Shown here: positions 34,612 to 42,974 of the stretch, piece by piece
Numbering within the stretch: position 1 is the first letter of the stretch
Layout of the letters: every line of letters starts with the position of its first letter
Source: Anaerobaca sp035448545
GTDB taxonomy: Bacteria; Planctomycetota; Phycisphaerae; Sedimentisphaerales; Anaerobacaceae
Length of the DNA stretch: 64,000 nucleotides
Assembly: GCA_035448545.1 (NCBI GenBank)
Contig: DAOTJE010000004.1
Coordinates: forward strand, 1 to 64,000
Reading direction: 5' to 3'
Notes under the pieces: model-generated
The model's database searches: none
The model's input: only the letters and a program-made list of their open reading frames with translations
What the model was told of the DNA's origin: nothing
Translations under genes and position numbers: made by a program

Positions 34612-37233
34612 TTACTGTGTCGGCCGCTCCAGGAGATACCACATCGTTCCATATGTTGGTGCCAGGTTGAGAATGCTCTCGTTGCCCTCCTGCACGACGG
34701 GCACGTGCTGCTTGGGCGAACCGTCGGGGGCCAGGGCCTGGCAGGTCCACTGTCCCTCTGGCAGGACGAGCGACCCGCGAACAGCCTCGATCTGCACCGG
34801 CGCCTGGCCCCAATTGCGGCCGACGGTGCGACGGTCCGCCGAGAACTGCATGCCCACATTCTCACACCGCCCGCAGGCGGTCACCAGAATCCGCTCGTGC
34901 GTCTGCCGTTCCCTCGCGTCAAGGCTGGTCATTGTCAGGGTGACGAATTGCGGCTGGGTGATCGTGATCTTCCCATCGGTTCCCTCCCGGAACCTCGTCG
35001 CGTGTCCGGTGTAAACCGCTGCCCTTCTGCCTTGCACTACGTAAAGGCCCTGCTTTTCCTCGACAGTCCACTTGATCCGGATGTCGGAACCCATGCTGAG
35101 GTCCCGGTGTCCTCTCTGCCCGGCCAACGCCCTGACGTGCTGGGCTTTCAGGAGGTTCTCACGGACAACACCGGCAGCGTCCAGCATATCACCGTTGTGT
35201 TTCAGGTGCAGCGCGGCCAAGCCCCCGGCCACATCGGTGTTCATCGTCAGGGAGCTGAACGACAGACCCGCCAGCGGGCCAAGACCGCTGTCGCGGAAGA
35301 GCGCCGCGCCCGCCCGCATGAAACCCCACTTGGCGGGATTCGTGTCCATATCGAAGAAGTTGCTCATGGTCTGGCGAGCCCAGTCGCCTGTGGCGTGGGA
35401 ATAAGTGAACAGCCAGATGCCGTCCCAGTCCTGAGCGGCCGCGAACGACGCGATCATCGGGACGCATTCGGCCTGCGCGTCAAGCGGGGCAGGGTGGTTG
35501 TATTCGCTGACGGTAAAGGGCTTGCCCGCGAGTCGTTCGGCCGCGATGCGAAACAGTGTGGCCTCGTTTGGGTAATCCGTCATCGGCTTCTGGTCGATCA
35601 GCCAGTTGCCTTGGTCCCAGGGCCGGCCGGGGAAACGCGGGTGCTGCCAGTAGGCGTGGGAATCGATGAAGTCCATGTCGCTCTGGGCGTACAAACCCAA
35701 CGGGCCGAAGACAATCGTCCCGGTGACCAGTGCGGCGCAGCCAAGATCGTTCTTGATGAAGGCTCGCATGTCGTCGAAGTAGGTCTTCTCTGTCTTGGCC
35801 AGAAAGATCATTCGGTCGAGGATGCGAGCGGTGCTCTCGCGATCCTTGAACAGCGCAACGGTGTTGGTTCTGGGAGATTCACTCTCGGTCAGGCCCACTT
35901 GGCCGCCGGGCCTCAGTTCGACGTGCGCCAAGTGGAACGGTGTCGTGTCGCCGCTGAAGGAAAAGCCGATCCTTGCGTTGTCGTCGTCGGCAGTGGCGAC
36001 GAAGCCGTGCTCGAATGTTCGCCATCCAGTGGTCAGATTCACATCTCTGGAGAGGCCAAGATTGGCCCAGGGGGAGTGCGCCTGGCTCACGACGCATCCG
36101 ATCTGGCGCTCTGCCTGTGCGGCGGCCTCAAAGGAGAGGGTATAGTAGCGACCCTTGGTTACTTTAAGTCCGCCTTGGGTCAGTTGCAGATGCCATTGGG
36201 TTTGGCTTGCTTTGTCGATATCGATCTGCACGGCGTCGCCAGACGGACTGCGAGAACGCGACAGCTTGGCTTGGCAACCTTCGTGTTGCTCCAGATTCCA
36301 CTGCTTCGGCATGTTTCCGGCGGGCTCCCAAACGATGAAGCGCCCATTGGCGACCATGTCCTGGCGGAGCGGTTCAATGTCTTTGCCCCACGCAGCGGCC
36401 AAGGCCTCGTCGGAGGGATACTGCTGCCGCAACCATGCGTTGAATCGCCCGCGGAGGATGTCGGCGTAGTGGGCGGGCAGGGTGCGCAGGGTCTCTTCAG
36501 CGCCCCACATGAAGAGGCTGTCTTCGTTGGTGATCTCGACGAAGGCGACCGCCGGGTCGTCCGCATAGCGAACGCCACGGTAGGGGTTCACATGGGTCAG
36601 CAGTTCCCGGGCGAACTGCTTCTGGGCGTCGATGAGGGCCGGCGTGAAGATGCCGACGATCTTGTCGTACTCGCGGTTCGCCTTGGGCAAGCCAAGATAC
36701 TCGCTGTGGGCGCGGCCCACGTGCAGATTGATATTGACGTAGATGCCCTGTCCGGCCAGCTCATGGATGAAGTAGTCGAGGCGGTCCAGTGCCTGCGGCT
36801 CAATCGTGCGGCCGTCCTGCGTGTTCCAGAGGCCTCGCGGCCAGCGGGCGGTGTCCATATGATGGAGTCGAACGGAGTTGACGCCCGCTGCCGCCAAACG
36901 GGCCGCGACCTTCGGCGCATCCTCGTGGGTGGGGAAATTCGCCCCGAAACACAGATTCACGCCCCAGATGCGCAAACGGCCACCCTGATAGAAGTGGCCG
37001 CCGTGAGCCTCAATTCGTTTGGAATCGATTGCGATCGGCTTGTAGTCGTTCACCCAGATCGCGTGGTTTCTGTTGATCTCGGCCGGGATGACAAACGGCA
37101 CGAACTCCTGGCCCCGTAGCCGGTCTGAGAGCAGCAAACCAAGCCCGGCAGCCACCCGGAAGATGGCCCCAAGGCAGAGACGCGTGCGTTTCTGTGCGGC
37201 CTGGTCTGTTTCAGTGCTTCGCAGCGGATTCAT
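34612..37233 (-). CDS. Large secreted clan-A glycoside hydrolase with inserted carbohydrate-binding domain
   Basis: The 873-residue protein has a basic N-terminus and a hydrophobic signal (about 18-36, ending LLSDRLRGQEF). The catalytic barrel starts with IWGVNLCFGANFP and GVNSVRLHHMDTARWPRG. The acid/base Glu lies in AVAFVEITNEDSLF. The barrel is interrupted by a jelly-roll CBM4/9-like insert (AVQIDIDKASQTQWHLQL...GRYYTLSFEAAAQAER...GWRTFEHGFVATADDDNARIGF). It then resumes with FIDSHAYWQHPRFPG and the nucleophile-type Glu in FTVSEYNHPAP. The C-terminus is a beta domain with VTLTMTSLDARERQTHERIL. The ATG has GGAGGAATT upstream. It probably hydrolyses a plant- or algal-type beta-glycan in the periplasm or outside. 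Confidence 0.85.
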   Translation of the reverse strand: MNPLRSTETDQAAQKRTRLCLGAIFRVAAGLGLLLSDRLRGQEFVPFVIPAEINRNHAIWVNDYKPIAIDSKRIEAHGGHFYQGGRLRIWGVNLCFGANFPTHEDAPKVAARLAAAGVNSVRLHHMDTARWPRGLWNTQDGRTIEPQALDRLDYFIHELAGQGIYVNINLHVGRAHSEYLGLPKANREYDKIVGIFTPALIDAQKQFARELLTHVNPYRGVRYADDPAVAFVEITNEDSLFMWGAEETLRTLPAHYADILRGRFNAWLRQQYPSDEALAAAWGKDIEPLRQDMVANGRFIVWEPAGNMPKQWNLEQHEGCQAKLSRSRSPSGDAVQIDIDKASQTQWHLQLTQGGLKVTKGRYYTLSFEAAAQAERQIGCVVSQAHSPWANLGLSRDVNLTTGWRTFEHGFVATADDDNARIGFSFSGDTTPFHLAHVELRPGGQVGLTESESPRTNTVALFKDRESTARILDRMIFLAKTEKTYFDDMRAFIKNDLGCAALVTGTIVFGPLGLYAQSDMDFIDSHAYWQHPRFPGRPWDQGNWLIDQKPMTDYPNEATLFRIAAERLAGKPFTVSEYNHPAPLDAQAECVPMIASFAAAQDWDGIWLFTYSHATGDWARQTMSNFFDMDTNPAKWGFMRAGAALFRDSGLGPLAGLSFSSLTMNTDVAGGLAALHLKHNGDMLDAAGVVRENLLKAQHVRALAGQRGHRDLSMGSDIRIKWTVEEKQGLYVVQGRRAAVYTGHATRFREGTDGKITITQPQFVTLTMTSLDARERQTHERILVTACGRCENVGMQFSADRRTVGRNWGQAPVQIEAVRGSLVLPEGQWTCQALAPDGSPKQHVPVVQEGNESILNLAPTYGTMWYLLERPTQ

Positions 37234-37661
37234 GGGAATTCCTCCAGATCGAAGGGCTGTCGCAATGACGGGACAGCAAAGCGTTCCTTGTCCATATCAA
37301 ATGGCTCCGATAACATCGTATCGCATGTGGTAGGGCTTCCGGACAACGAGATCAACAAAAAAGGCGGGGCTACCGGGTGAAAGGTCTCAGAAGAACGCTC
37401 GATATAGCCACCGGACGCCGAAGATCCCCTCCCGCCAAACGGTTACCCGTTAAATCGCTCCGTCACCCCAAGCGGACGGCCAGACCCGATGGAGAAAGCT
37501 GAGAGGGCGGTTTTGTGCCAAGTCTACTGAAAAGAGGGGCGTTTTTGGCCGAAGATAGGGCTGTGATTGGTCCGGCGCCACACAGGGCAGGCCCGGTGCC
37601 TGACGGATCGACGAGACACAAGAACGGAGTCAATCGCAGGCCCCATGTTTGGAGATAAGAC
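37234..37661. other. 428-bp intergenic region between divergent genes
   Basis: This is the divergent region between the large glycoside hydrolase (minus) and the SAP-domain gene (plus). It must hold both promoters, but I could not pick a convincing -35/-10 pair on either strand. No open frame with coding character, tRNA-like fold or known riboswitch motif was recognised. A run aaaaaaggcggggc (about 37358-37371) is the only conspicuous low-complexity stretch. Confidence 0.4.
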
Positions 37662-37880
37662 ATGACAGTGGCGAGTGCAACAGTGAAACGCATGACGATG
37701 ACTGAGATCAAAAACAAAGCCAAGGAACTGGGGATTGTGCCTGGCCGGATGAAGAAGGCCGAACTGATTCACGCCATTCAGATAGCAGAAGGTTGTACGC
37801 CCTGTTACGGCCGGTCCAACGGTCAGTGCCCCTGGCAGGAATGCTGCTGGCGCGCGGACTGCTTTGCGACGAAGGCCTAA
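37662..37880 (+). CDS. Small SAP-domain protein with Cys-rich tail
   Basis: The 72-residue protein has a SAP-like helix-loop-helix at about 13-44 (MTEIKNKAKELGIVPGRMKK...LIHAIQ). A compact Cys cluster follows at Cys45, 48, 56, 61, 62 and 67, in CTPCYGRSNGQC and CCWRADC. SAP motifs bind nucleic acids, and the tail could bind zinc or an iron-sulfur cluster. Similar small SAP proteins with a CLWRxDC-type end occur in Deltaproteobacteria and are uncharacterised (from memory). GGAGATAAGAC precedes the ATG. It lies 275 bases upstream of the cold-shock gene, which has its own promoter. Confidence 0.8.
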   Translation: MTVASATVKRMTMTEIKNKAKELGIVPGRMKKAELIHAIQIAEGCTPCYGRSNGQCPWQECCWRADCFATKA

Positions 37881-38020
37881 TCCGACGGCACAGGCCCCCT
37901 TGATGGGGATCCATGGACGACCGGACAGATCTCAGTCGATGGGTACCGGGCTGCTTTGATCTCGCCTCTCTGATGCCCCCGCGCCGATCCACCGTTTTTC
38001 AGGTGGTGCAAGCGTTTTTT

Positions 38021-38049
38021 TTGACAGCCGGCGTCGGGGCCGGTAATAT
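38021..38049 (+). promoter_or_regulatory. Strong promoter of the cold-shock gene
   Basis: A perfect TTGACA (38021-38026) and TAATAT (38044-38049) are separated by 17 bases, with a T-run directly upstream. It is the best promoter in the window. It lies 107 bases before the csp start, giving an approximately 100-base leader. Confidence 0.8.
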
Positions 38050-38077
38050 GTACTTGTTTGTCAAGGTGCACGCTTTC

Positions 38078-38140
38078 TTCCCTCGAAGCAGTGCCCGGGT
38101 AAGCAAATGAGGGAATCTGTAGTGAAGACCCGTGTGGGTC
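38078..38140 (+). promoter_or_regulatory. Structured 5' leader of the cold-shock gene
   Basis: Two perfect stems can form in the leader. One is a 7-bp stem (38078-38084 with 38109-38115) with a 24-base loop. The other is a 5-bp stem with a GTGT loop (38127-38131 with 38136-38140), which ends directly before the ribosome-binding stretch tgaggagaa. Long structured leaders that respond to temperature are known for cspA-type genes; that role here is inferred. Confidence 0.5.
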
Positions 38141-38155
38141 TGAGGAGAAGACGAA

Positions 38156-38359
38156 GTGGCAAAGGGGACTGTCAAGTGGTTCAGTGAGAAGAAGGGGTTC
38201 GGCTTCATCATCCCGGACGACGGCGGTGAGGATCTGTTCGTCCATCACTCCAACATTGCCGGAACCGGCTTCAAGACGCTCCAGGATGGCCAGCCCGTCG
38301 AGTATGAGCCCGCCCAGGGCAGGAAGGGTTTGGAGGCGACCAACGTCCGGCCCTGCTGA
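38156..38359 (+). CDS. Cold-shock domain protein (CspA family)
   Basis: The 67-residue single cold-shock domain carries the start KGTVKWFSEKKGFGFI with RNP1 (KGFGFI) and RNP2 (DLFVHHSNI), and the end GLEATNVRPC. It binds single-stranded RNA/DNA and acts as an RNA chaperone in the cytoplasm. The start codon is GTG at 38156, with GAGGAGAA at -7 to -14. It has a strong promoter and a long leader. The Gly-Gly-Glu in PDDGGEDLF and the C-terminal Cys are minor variations. Which csp paralogue it is cannot be decided. Confidence 0.96.
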   Translation: MAKGTVKWFSEKKGFGFIIPDDGGEDLFVHHSNIAGTGFKTLQDGQPVEYEPAQGRKGLEATNVRPC

Positions 38360-38704
38360 ACAAGCGACACGAAAGAAATGAACGGGAGAGGCCCGGCGGC
38401 AAAGGGCGTTCTTCCGCTGGAATCTGTACCGTTGGCGAAGACAATGTGGTTGCCCCGAGGGACTGGAAAGGCAGCCATGAGGGGCGCTAACGGGGCGGCG
38501 CTCTCCGGAAAGGAGAGCGCCGAGGAAGTGGGTCATTGTTGACGGGAAGATGACTCTTCCCTGGTGACTTCGCAGGGAAAGTGTGTCTATTACAGAAGCA
38601 GGCGAGTCAACAACACCCACCCTCCCGGCGGTCTGCCCCCCGGGTGCCTCACGGAAGCCGCAACCTTCAGTTCGCGCTGCCGTCAGGTCTGACAGAGGCG
38701 CAGA
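38360..38704. other. 345-bp gene-free region with tandem hairpins after the cold-shock gene
   Basis: The region lies between the convergent cold-shock and Cys-rich/acidic genes. It contains a perfect 10-bp hairpin with a 5-base loop (38497-38506 with 38512-38521) and, 22 bases later, a perfect 7-bp hairpin with a 4-base loop (38544-38550 with 38555-38561). Neither is followed by a T-run. They may be transcription-end or mRNA-stabilising structures, or part of an unrecognised small RNA. No convincing open frame was found. Confidence 0.45.
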
Positions 38705-38959
38705 CTACCAGTCCTCGTCGTCCTCGTCCTCGTCGTCCTCATCGTCGTCTTCGTATTCCTCTTCCTCTTCGTCCTCGTCTTCGTCTTCGTCTTCGAAGTC
38801 TTCGTCCTCATCCTCGAAGTCTTCGTCGTCGTAGGCGAGTTCTTCTTCCGGCAGCTCGCAGGTGCAGTTGTCCGTCATCTCGCCACAGCCGGCACAGATT
38901 CCATCCTGAACGGGAGCGCCGCACGCATCACACGGAATACATCCACACGATTCACACAT
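38705..38959 (-). CDS. Small Cys-rich (zinc-ribbon-like) protein with all-acidic tail
   Basis: The 84-residue protein has an N-terminal half with nine Cys by residue 34 in paired CxxC-like knuckles (CESCGC, CDACGA, CAGCGE, CTCEL), as in a treble-clef or rubredoxin-like zinc fold. Residues about 43-84 are almost pure Asp/Glu with scattered Phe/Tyr, ending in Trp. AAGG lies about 11 bases before the ATG. The DNA of the tail is a GAN/tcc-tcg repeat, which also gives a poly-Ser frame on the other strand; the Cys knuckles and the SD support the minus-strand reading. The acidic tail could mimic nucleic acid or bind cations. No function is known to me. Confidence 0.72.
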   Translation of the reverse strand: MCESCGCIPCDACGAPVQDGICAGCGEMTDNCTCELPEEELAYDDEDFEDEDEDFEDEDEDEDEEEEEYEDDDEDDEDEDDEDW

Positions 38960-39218
38960 CTTTGGACACCTTCAAAAACTGGATTGTCGATTTCCGTCTA
39001 CACGGCAAGACGGGTTCGCCGGAACCCGCCTCCAACGGCGTCAACATGGTACGTCGAGAAGGAGGAAAAGCAATACCATTTGTGCAAAAAATCGACGCAT
39101 TTTTTGGGGTCCGAGAGAGGGGGGCCACCTGTTGTTCCGCACATGGCTGACCGGTGGCACGTCCGGGCGGCCAGGCCTTGGTCGAGAAGCAACGTAGAAG
39201 GTAGGTTCTACGGCGACG

Positions 39219-39779
39219 CTACCGAACCGTCCAATCGGCGGCGACCGTCGGAGGGATGGTGCTGGGGCTGCAAATCTGTATCGTCGCGTCGAGTCTCGCT
39301 TGACCCTGGGTCTGTTTGTGGAGGTGAAGGCTCCAGACCTGAGCGGCCACGGCCGACTCGTCGATCGCGCGGAGGAAGTCAACCAGGTGACGCAGAGGGA
39401 CTCCCTCCAGAGCGATTTCGACGATGGTTTCGGCGTACCCTGGCTTTGCCGATGGTGCATCCTGTTGTTGCATCCTCACCAGGTACGCCTTCAGGCCGTG
39501 CTGCTCGGTCAGGGATTCGAGAAACGGCAACAATTGGAAGTCCGGGTCCTGTTGGGCCATTCGTTCCTGTACCTGCTCAAACTCGCGCTCGAACGCCAGG
39601 TACTCCGCACTCTTGGCCTGGACCTCGCGCAGTTCGTTCTGCTTCTCCGGGATCAGTCGGCGGAGTTGCTGAATGCGGTCACGCATGGGTTGGATCGCCA
39701 GCGCATAGATGCCCCATGCGGCCAAAGCGGCTGCCACGCCAATACCGAGACGTCGTTCTCTTCGCGTCAGTGGAATCAT
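39219..39779 (-). CDS. gspM: Type II secretion protein GspM-like
   Basis: The 186-residue protein has a short cytoplasmic N-terminus, one transmembrane helix (about 12-28, GIGVAAALAAWGIYALAI), a coiled coil (about 30-75) and a ferredoxin-like periplasmic domain, the layout of GspM/PilO. It would pair with GspL in the inner-membrane platform. Its ATG abuts the stop of gspL (TGA then ATG with no gap). It is the last gene of the T2SS operon. The similarity is structural rather than strong in sequence; the gene order makes it convincing. Confidence 0.82.
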   Translation of the reverse strand: MIPLTRRERRLGIGVAAALAAWGIYALAIQPMRDRIQQLRRLIPEKQNELREVQAKSAEYLAFEREFEQVQERMAQQDPDFQLLPFLESLTEQHGLKAYLVRMQQQDAPSAKPGYAETIVEIALEGVPLRHLVDFLRAIDESAVAAQVWSLHLHKQTQGQARLDATIQICSPSTIPPTVAADWTVR

Positions 39780-41252
39780 TCATTGCACCATTTCTCTGGA
39801 CGATAGGGAAAGGGTAAATCGTACGGGTCCTGTCTTGGCGTCTCTGCCCGGATTGGGTCCGTCCACGATCACCCAGCCGGGAATCTCCTCCAGTGTGCGC
39901 TGCCAGCCACTGAGCGTGGCAAAGGAGTCACAGTGCCCTGTCACGCGGACGGAATCGCCGGCAATGAATACATCGTCGAATTCCAGGTTTCCGCCGGCGG
40001 GGTGGTGCGCGCTCAGGGTGCTCAGAACCTCCAGAGGTCTCAGCCTGCCCGGCTGGAACGACGTCAGCCATCCGCTGTCTTCGTGGAGCGAATCGAGCTT
40101 CTGCTGAAGTTGTGCCAGGGGATTCACACATTTCTCCGCCGGCAGGGTTTGCTCGAACACGTCCTGAATCTGTTTTTTGAGATGGGTGTACTGCGATTCC
40201 AGGGCCGACAGATGCACAAACAGGCCCAGAATCCAGACAACCACCGTCGCGGCCAGCAGACCGCCACAGACCAGCAGTTCCTTTCTCAGGCTTGCGGCGT
40301 CCCGTGTCTGTGTTGCCTGCGCATGCAGGAAATCGATCTGTGCTGCGTGACGCGGCCCGAGCCGGCCAAGGGCGAGCCCCGCGGCCACGCAAATGGGAAA
40401 TCCGGCATGGATTGTGTCATCGTGTTCCATGTGCGCATAGGGGTTTACGGGAATGACGCGACAACCGATCTCTTCTTGAATCGCCGTAACCAACGGCAAG
40501 ATCAGGGCGGAGGACGTGATGAGGAACACCCGAAGGTCGGCTTCTGCCTCGACGCCGAAGAGCTTTCGCCAGGTGATCTCGATCTCGCGATCGAGCAGTT
40601 CCGTCACCTGCCGGCTGATGGATTCCTTGTCGCTGTCGGGGGAGATTCGCAGCGGAATGTTTCGGACCAGGATCAGGCTGCCGTCCTGCAGCACCGCCAG
40701 ACTGAGAACCGATTCGTCGATCACGACGACGAGGGCCGTTCCTTCCTGGCTCTCCGGGTGATTGTGACCGACGGCGGTACACGCCGCCGTGATCGGGGCC
40801 TCAATCTGAGTGACCGAGATCTTGGCCTCGTCCAGCAGGGTCAGTTCTTCCTGGAGCAAATCGGTTGAGGTCGTCGCCACCAGCGCCGAATACCGTCCGT
40901 TCGGGAGCTGTCGGGTGGAGCAAACCTGAAGGATGGCTTTCTCTGCGACAATGGGCAAGTCGTCCCGCAGACTCGACAGATCCCCGGCACGGAGTCGGTC
41001 CAGGGTCGCGGCGTCCACTTCGAGATCGGCAAAGAAGATCGCCTGATGCGGGAGGCACACGGTCACATCCGCGTGCCGATCAAATCCCTGCTCCGTGGTC
41101 AACGCACGCAGCATATCGACGGGGCAGTCGGTGCTTCGTCGCGTGGGCTTGCCGAAAACTCTCTCGACACGGAGTCCGTCGGCCGTCCGTGCGATCTGCA
41201 CGGCCCGCAGATGGAAGCGGCCTATGTCGATGCCTATCGATCTCTTCACCAT
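39780..41252 (-). CDS. gspL: Type II secretion protein GspL (PilM/PilN-like fusion)
   Basis: The 490-residue protein has an actin-like (PilM-type) cytoplasmic domain starting MVKRSIGIDIGRFHLRAVQI and containing ALVVVIDESVLSLAVLQDGS. A transmembrane helix follows (about 342-360, LLVCGGLLAATVVVWILGLF), then a periplasmic coiled coil and ferredoxin-like domain. GspL recruits the ATPase GspE to the membrane. An ATG 81 bases upstream was rejected because it would overlap gspK; the chosen ATG (41252) has GAGG nearby. It lies 49 bases after gspK and directly before gspM. Confidence 0.85.
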   Translation of the reverse strand: MVKRSIGIDIGRFHLRAVQIARTADGLRVERVFGKPTRRSTDCPVDMLRALTTEQGFDRHADVTVCLPHQAIFFADLEVDAATLDRLRAGDLSSLRDDLPIVAEKAILQVCSTRQLPNGRYSALVATTSTDLLQEELTLLDEAKISVTQIEAPITAACTAVGHNHPESQEGTALVVVIDESVLSLAVLQDGSLILVRNIPLRISPDSDKESISRQVTELLDREIEITWRKLFGVEAEADLRVFLITSSALILPLVTAIQEEIGCRVIPVNPYAHMEHDDTIHAGFPICVAAGLALGRLGPRHAAQIDFLHAQATQTRDAASLRKELLVCGGLLAATVVVWILGLFVHLSALESQYTHLKKQIQDVFEQTLPAEKCVNPLAQLQQKLDSLHEDSGWLTSFQPGRLRPLEVLSTLSAHHPAGGNLEFDDVFIAGDSVRVTGHCDSFATLSGWQRTLEEIPGWVIVDGPNPGRDAKTGPVRFTLSLSSREMVQ

Positions 41253-41301
41253 GATCCTGCCTCTTGTCCTTCCTCCGAAGCCCCACTGAAACGTGTGACA
41301 A

Positions 41302-42291
41302 TCACGACTCTCTATAAAGGATAATATCGACATTCCCTGTCTGCGTGTTTCGATGAAGCAGGGCTTCGATTCCGAAGGTCCGATCTTCGCTTTGCCCTGT
41401 CGTCTGGACGCGGTAATAGGAGTCGCTCGGCTGGACTTCGATCATATCCTGGATGGCCAGATAAACATTATCGGTCATTCCGGGGACCTGTCGGAGTTCG
41501 GCTGTCGTTTCGAATGGCTTAAAGTCGCGTCGCTGTACGATCATTCGGGCCAGGGTTGAGTCCATCTGTTCACAGAGGGATTCAATCACCAGCGGGGGAG
41601 CCGCGTTGATATTGATCCGGCCGCTGCCGGTCGTGGTCAGCAGCTCGCGCAGGGTGGCGAAGACCTCCGGTGTGATTCCCCTGACCCCCTGCAACTCCTC
41701 GATGGTGTCCATCGGCCCGTTCTTGCATCGGTAAGGCGGGCGGAGGGTTTCGTAGTAGCTGCTTTCGACCCCCTGACCCGCCGCATTCACAAACGGCAAC
41801 AGCGTCACGTCGTCGTCGGGATCGATCCAGTCGATGATGGCGGCGACCACGCTGTATCCGATGCGTTCCCCGATGTCCTTCCGCCGGTTGAGCAGATCAA
41901 TCAGCCGCAGCAATTGATCGATGCGCTTTCGGTGGAGCTGACCGTTCTGGTCCTTCAGCGTGTTCACATTGATGCGACCGTTCTCTTCCGTGATGGTCAA
42001 CGTGCATGTGCCGTTATTGACGGAGAACACCTCTTTCCCGGTTCGCAGATCGGCAAATCGATGGGCGGACGTCACGTCGTTGGCTTCCGCAACGGCTGCA
42101 ATCGCCACGCTCAGGCCGGCGAGGGCACTGTGCATCGCTCGTTCGGACCGACGGAAGCCCTCCGCCATCTCCAGGCTCCTGCGCGTGGTGCGGTGGAAGG
42201 CGAACAGCAGGGCCGAAAGCAACATGACCATGCCCAGGACGACAACCAGGATGAATCCGTTCCGACGGTATCGGTGTGTAAGGCGGTTCAT
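41302..42291 (-). CDS. gspK: Type II secretion minor pseudopilin GspK
   Basis: The 329-residue protein starts with a prepilin-like leader cleaved at RNG/FILVVVLGMVML. It lacks Glu at mature position 5, a known trait of the tip pseudopilin GspK. The large globular part has two helical SAM-like regions with GRINVNTL and GSGRININAAP, which are diagnostic for GspK. It caps the pseudopilus together with GspI and GspJ. Its start overlaps the gspJ stop in an ATGA (42288-42291). Confidence 0.93.
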   Translation of the reverse strand: MNRLTHRYRRNGFILVVVLGMVMLLSALLFAFHRTTRRSLEMAEGFRRSERAMHSALAGLSVAIAAVAEANDVTSAHRFADLRTGKEVFSVNNGTCTLTITEENGRINVNTLKDQNGQLHRKRIDQLLRLIDLLNRRKDIGERIGYSVVAAIIDWIDPDDDVTLLPFVNAAGQGVESSYYETLRPPYRCKNGPMDTIEELQGVRGITPEVFATLRELLTTTGSGRININAAPPLVIESLCEQMDSTLARMIVQRRDFKPFETTAELRQVPGMTDNVYLAIQDMIEVQPSDSYYRVQTTGQSEDRTFGIEALLHRNTQTGNVDIILYRES

Positions 42292-42974
42292 CGTGTTTGC
42301 CTCACGTTCTTCTGATTGCCGGCGTCATTCCATATCGCCACCGTGGTAGCACAATGATAGGCACGATCCTCACGATCCATCACCGTGAGGCCGAGCCGCA
42401 CGGCCCGGGGCAGGTTCCGGCTGGTTGCGGAATTCCAGTGAGGCTGCCATTGGAGGCCGTCGTGGAATTCGATTTCGATGTCCACAACCTGGCGCAGCAC
42501 GACCTGCCATTGTCCGGCCCCATCCGCCGGATGGATCGAACCGGTAGCAGGCCGACACTGTATGGCCAGCGTCCGCATCGCGCTGTCATGCTGGTAGGTT
42601 ACCCGGGCCAATCCCTGTGGGCCGTTTGGTCCGCCGCCGAGGGGGGCCGTGGTCAGGAAGTCCAGCACCTCGCCGCGGGGATTCCGGGTGCCCCCGAGGA
42701 ACGCTGGGCCCGGCTTGTGAATCTCGGCGGTCCGGCTTGATTCCATGGCGTTTGGTTCGGCGGGCGGCCGGTAAGCGCAGCGGAGTTGCCGGGCGAGCAG
42801 ACGCAGAACCAGGTCGGCCCGCTGTGAGCATGTCAGGCGGCTGTCGTAAACGTCCGCCGAGCGGGACGTGGCCGCGTAGCTGCCGTATACCATCGAGACG
42901 ATGGTGGCAATCAGGGCCAGTGCGACAAGCATCTCGACCAGTGTAAAACCAGGATTACGGGGCTGTTCGCTCAT
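42288..42974 (-). CDS. gspJ: Type II secretion minor pseudopilin GspJ
   Basis: About 228 residues, with the leader MSEQPRNPG followed by FTLVEMLVALALIATIVSMVYG; cleavage after Gly and Glu at mature position 5 are both present. The C-terminal beta-rich domain resembles GspJ (VVLRQVVDIEIEFHDGLQW). The ATG at 42974 overlaps gspI by 20 bases. An ATG at 42995 in the same frame is equally lacking a good Shine-Dalgarno sequence, so the start is uncertain by seven codons. Confidence 0.88.
   Translation of the reverse strand: MSEQPRNPGFTLVEMLVALALIATIVSMVYGSYAATSRSADVYDSRLTCSQRADLVLRLLARQLRCAYRPPAEPNAMESSRTAEIHKPGPAFLGGTRNPRGEVLDFLTTAPLGGGPNGPQGLARVTYQHDSAMRTLAIQCRPATGSIHPADGAGQWQVVLRQVVDIEIEFHDGLQWQPHWNSATSRNLPRAVRLGLTVMDREDRAYHCATTVAIWNDAGNQKNVRQTR

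Noticed and set aside
34603..37119. 838-codon open frame on the plus strand opposite the large glycoside hydrolase
   Set aside because: Impressive in length, but the minus strand has the signal peptide, both catalytic-Glu motifs, a carbohydrate-binding insert and a good ribosome-binding site. The plus-strand frame has none.
38583..38834. Poly-serine open frame on the plus strand
   Set aside because: It is the complement of the Asp/Glu tail of the Cys-rich protein. It has no upstream ribosome-binding site and no second domain.
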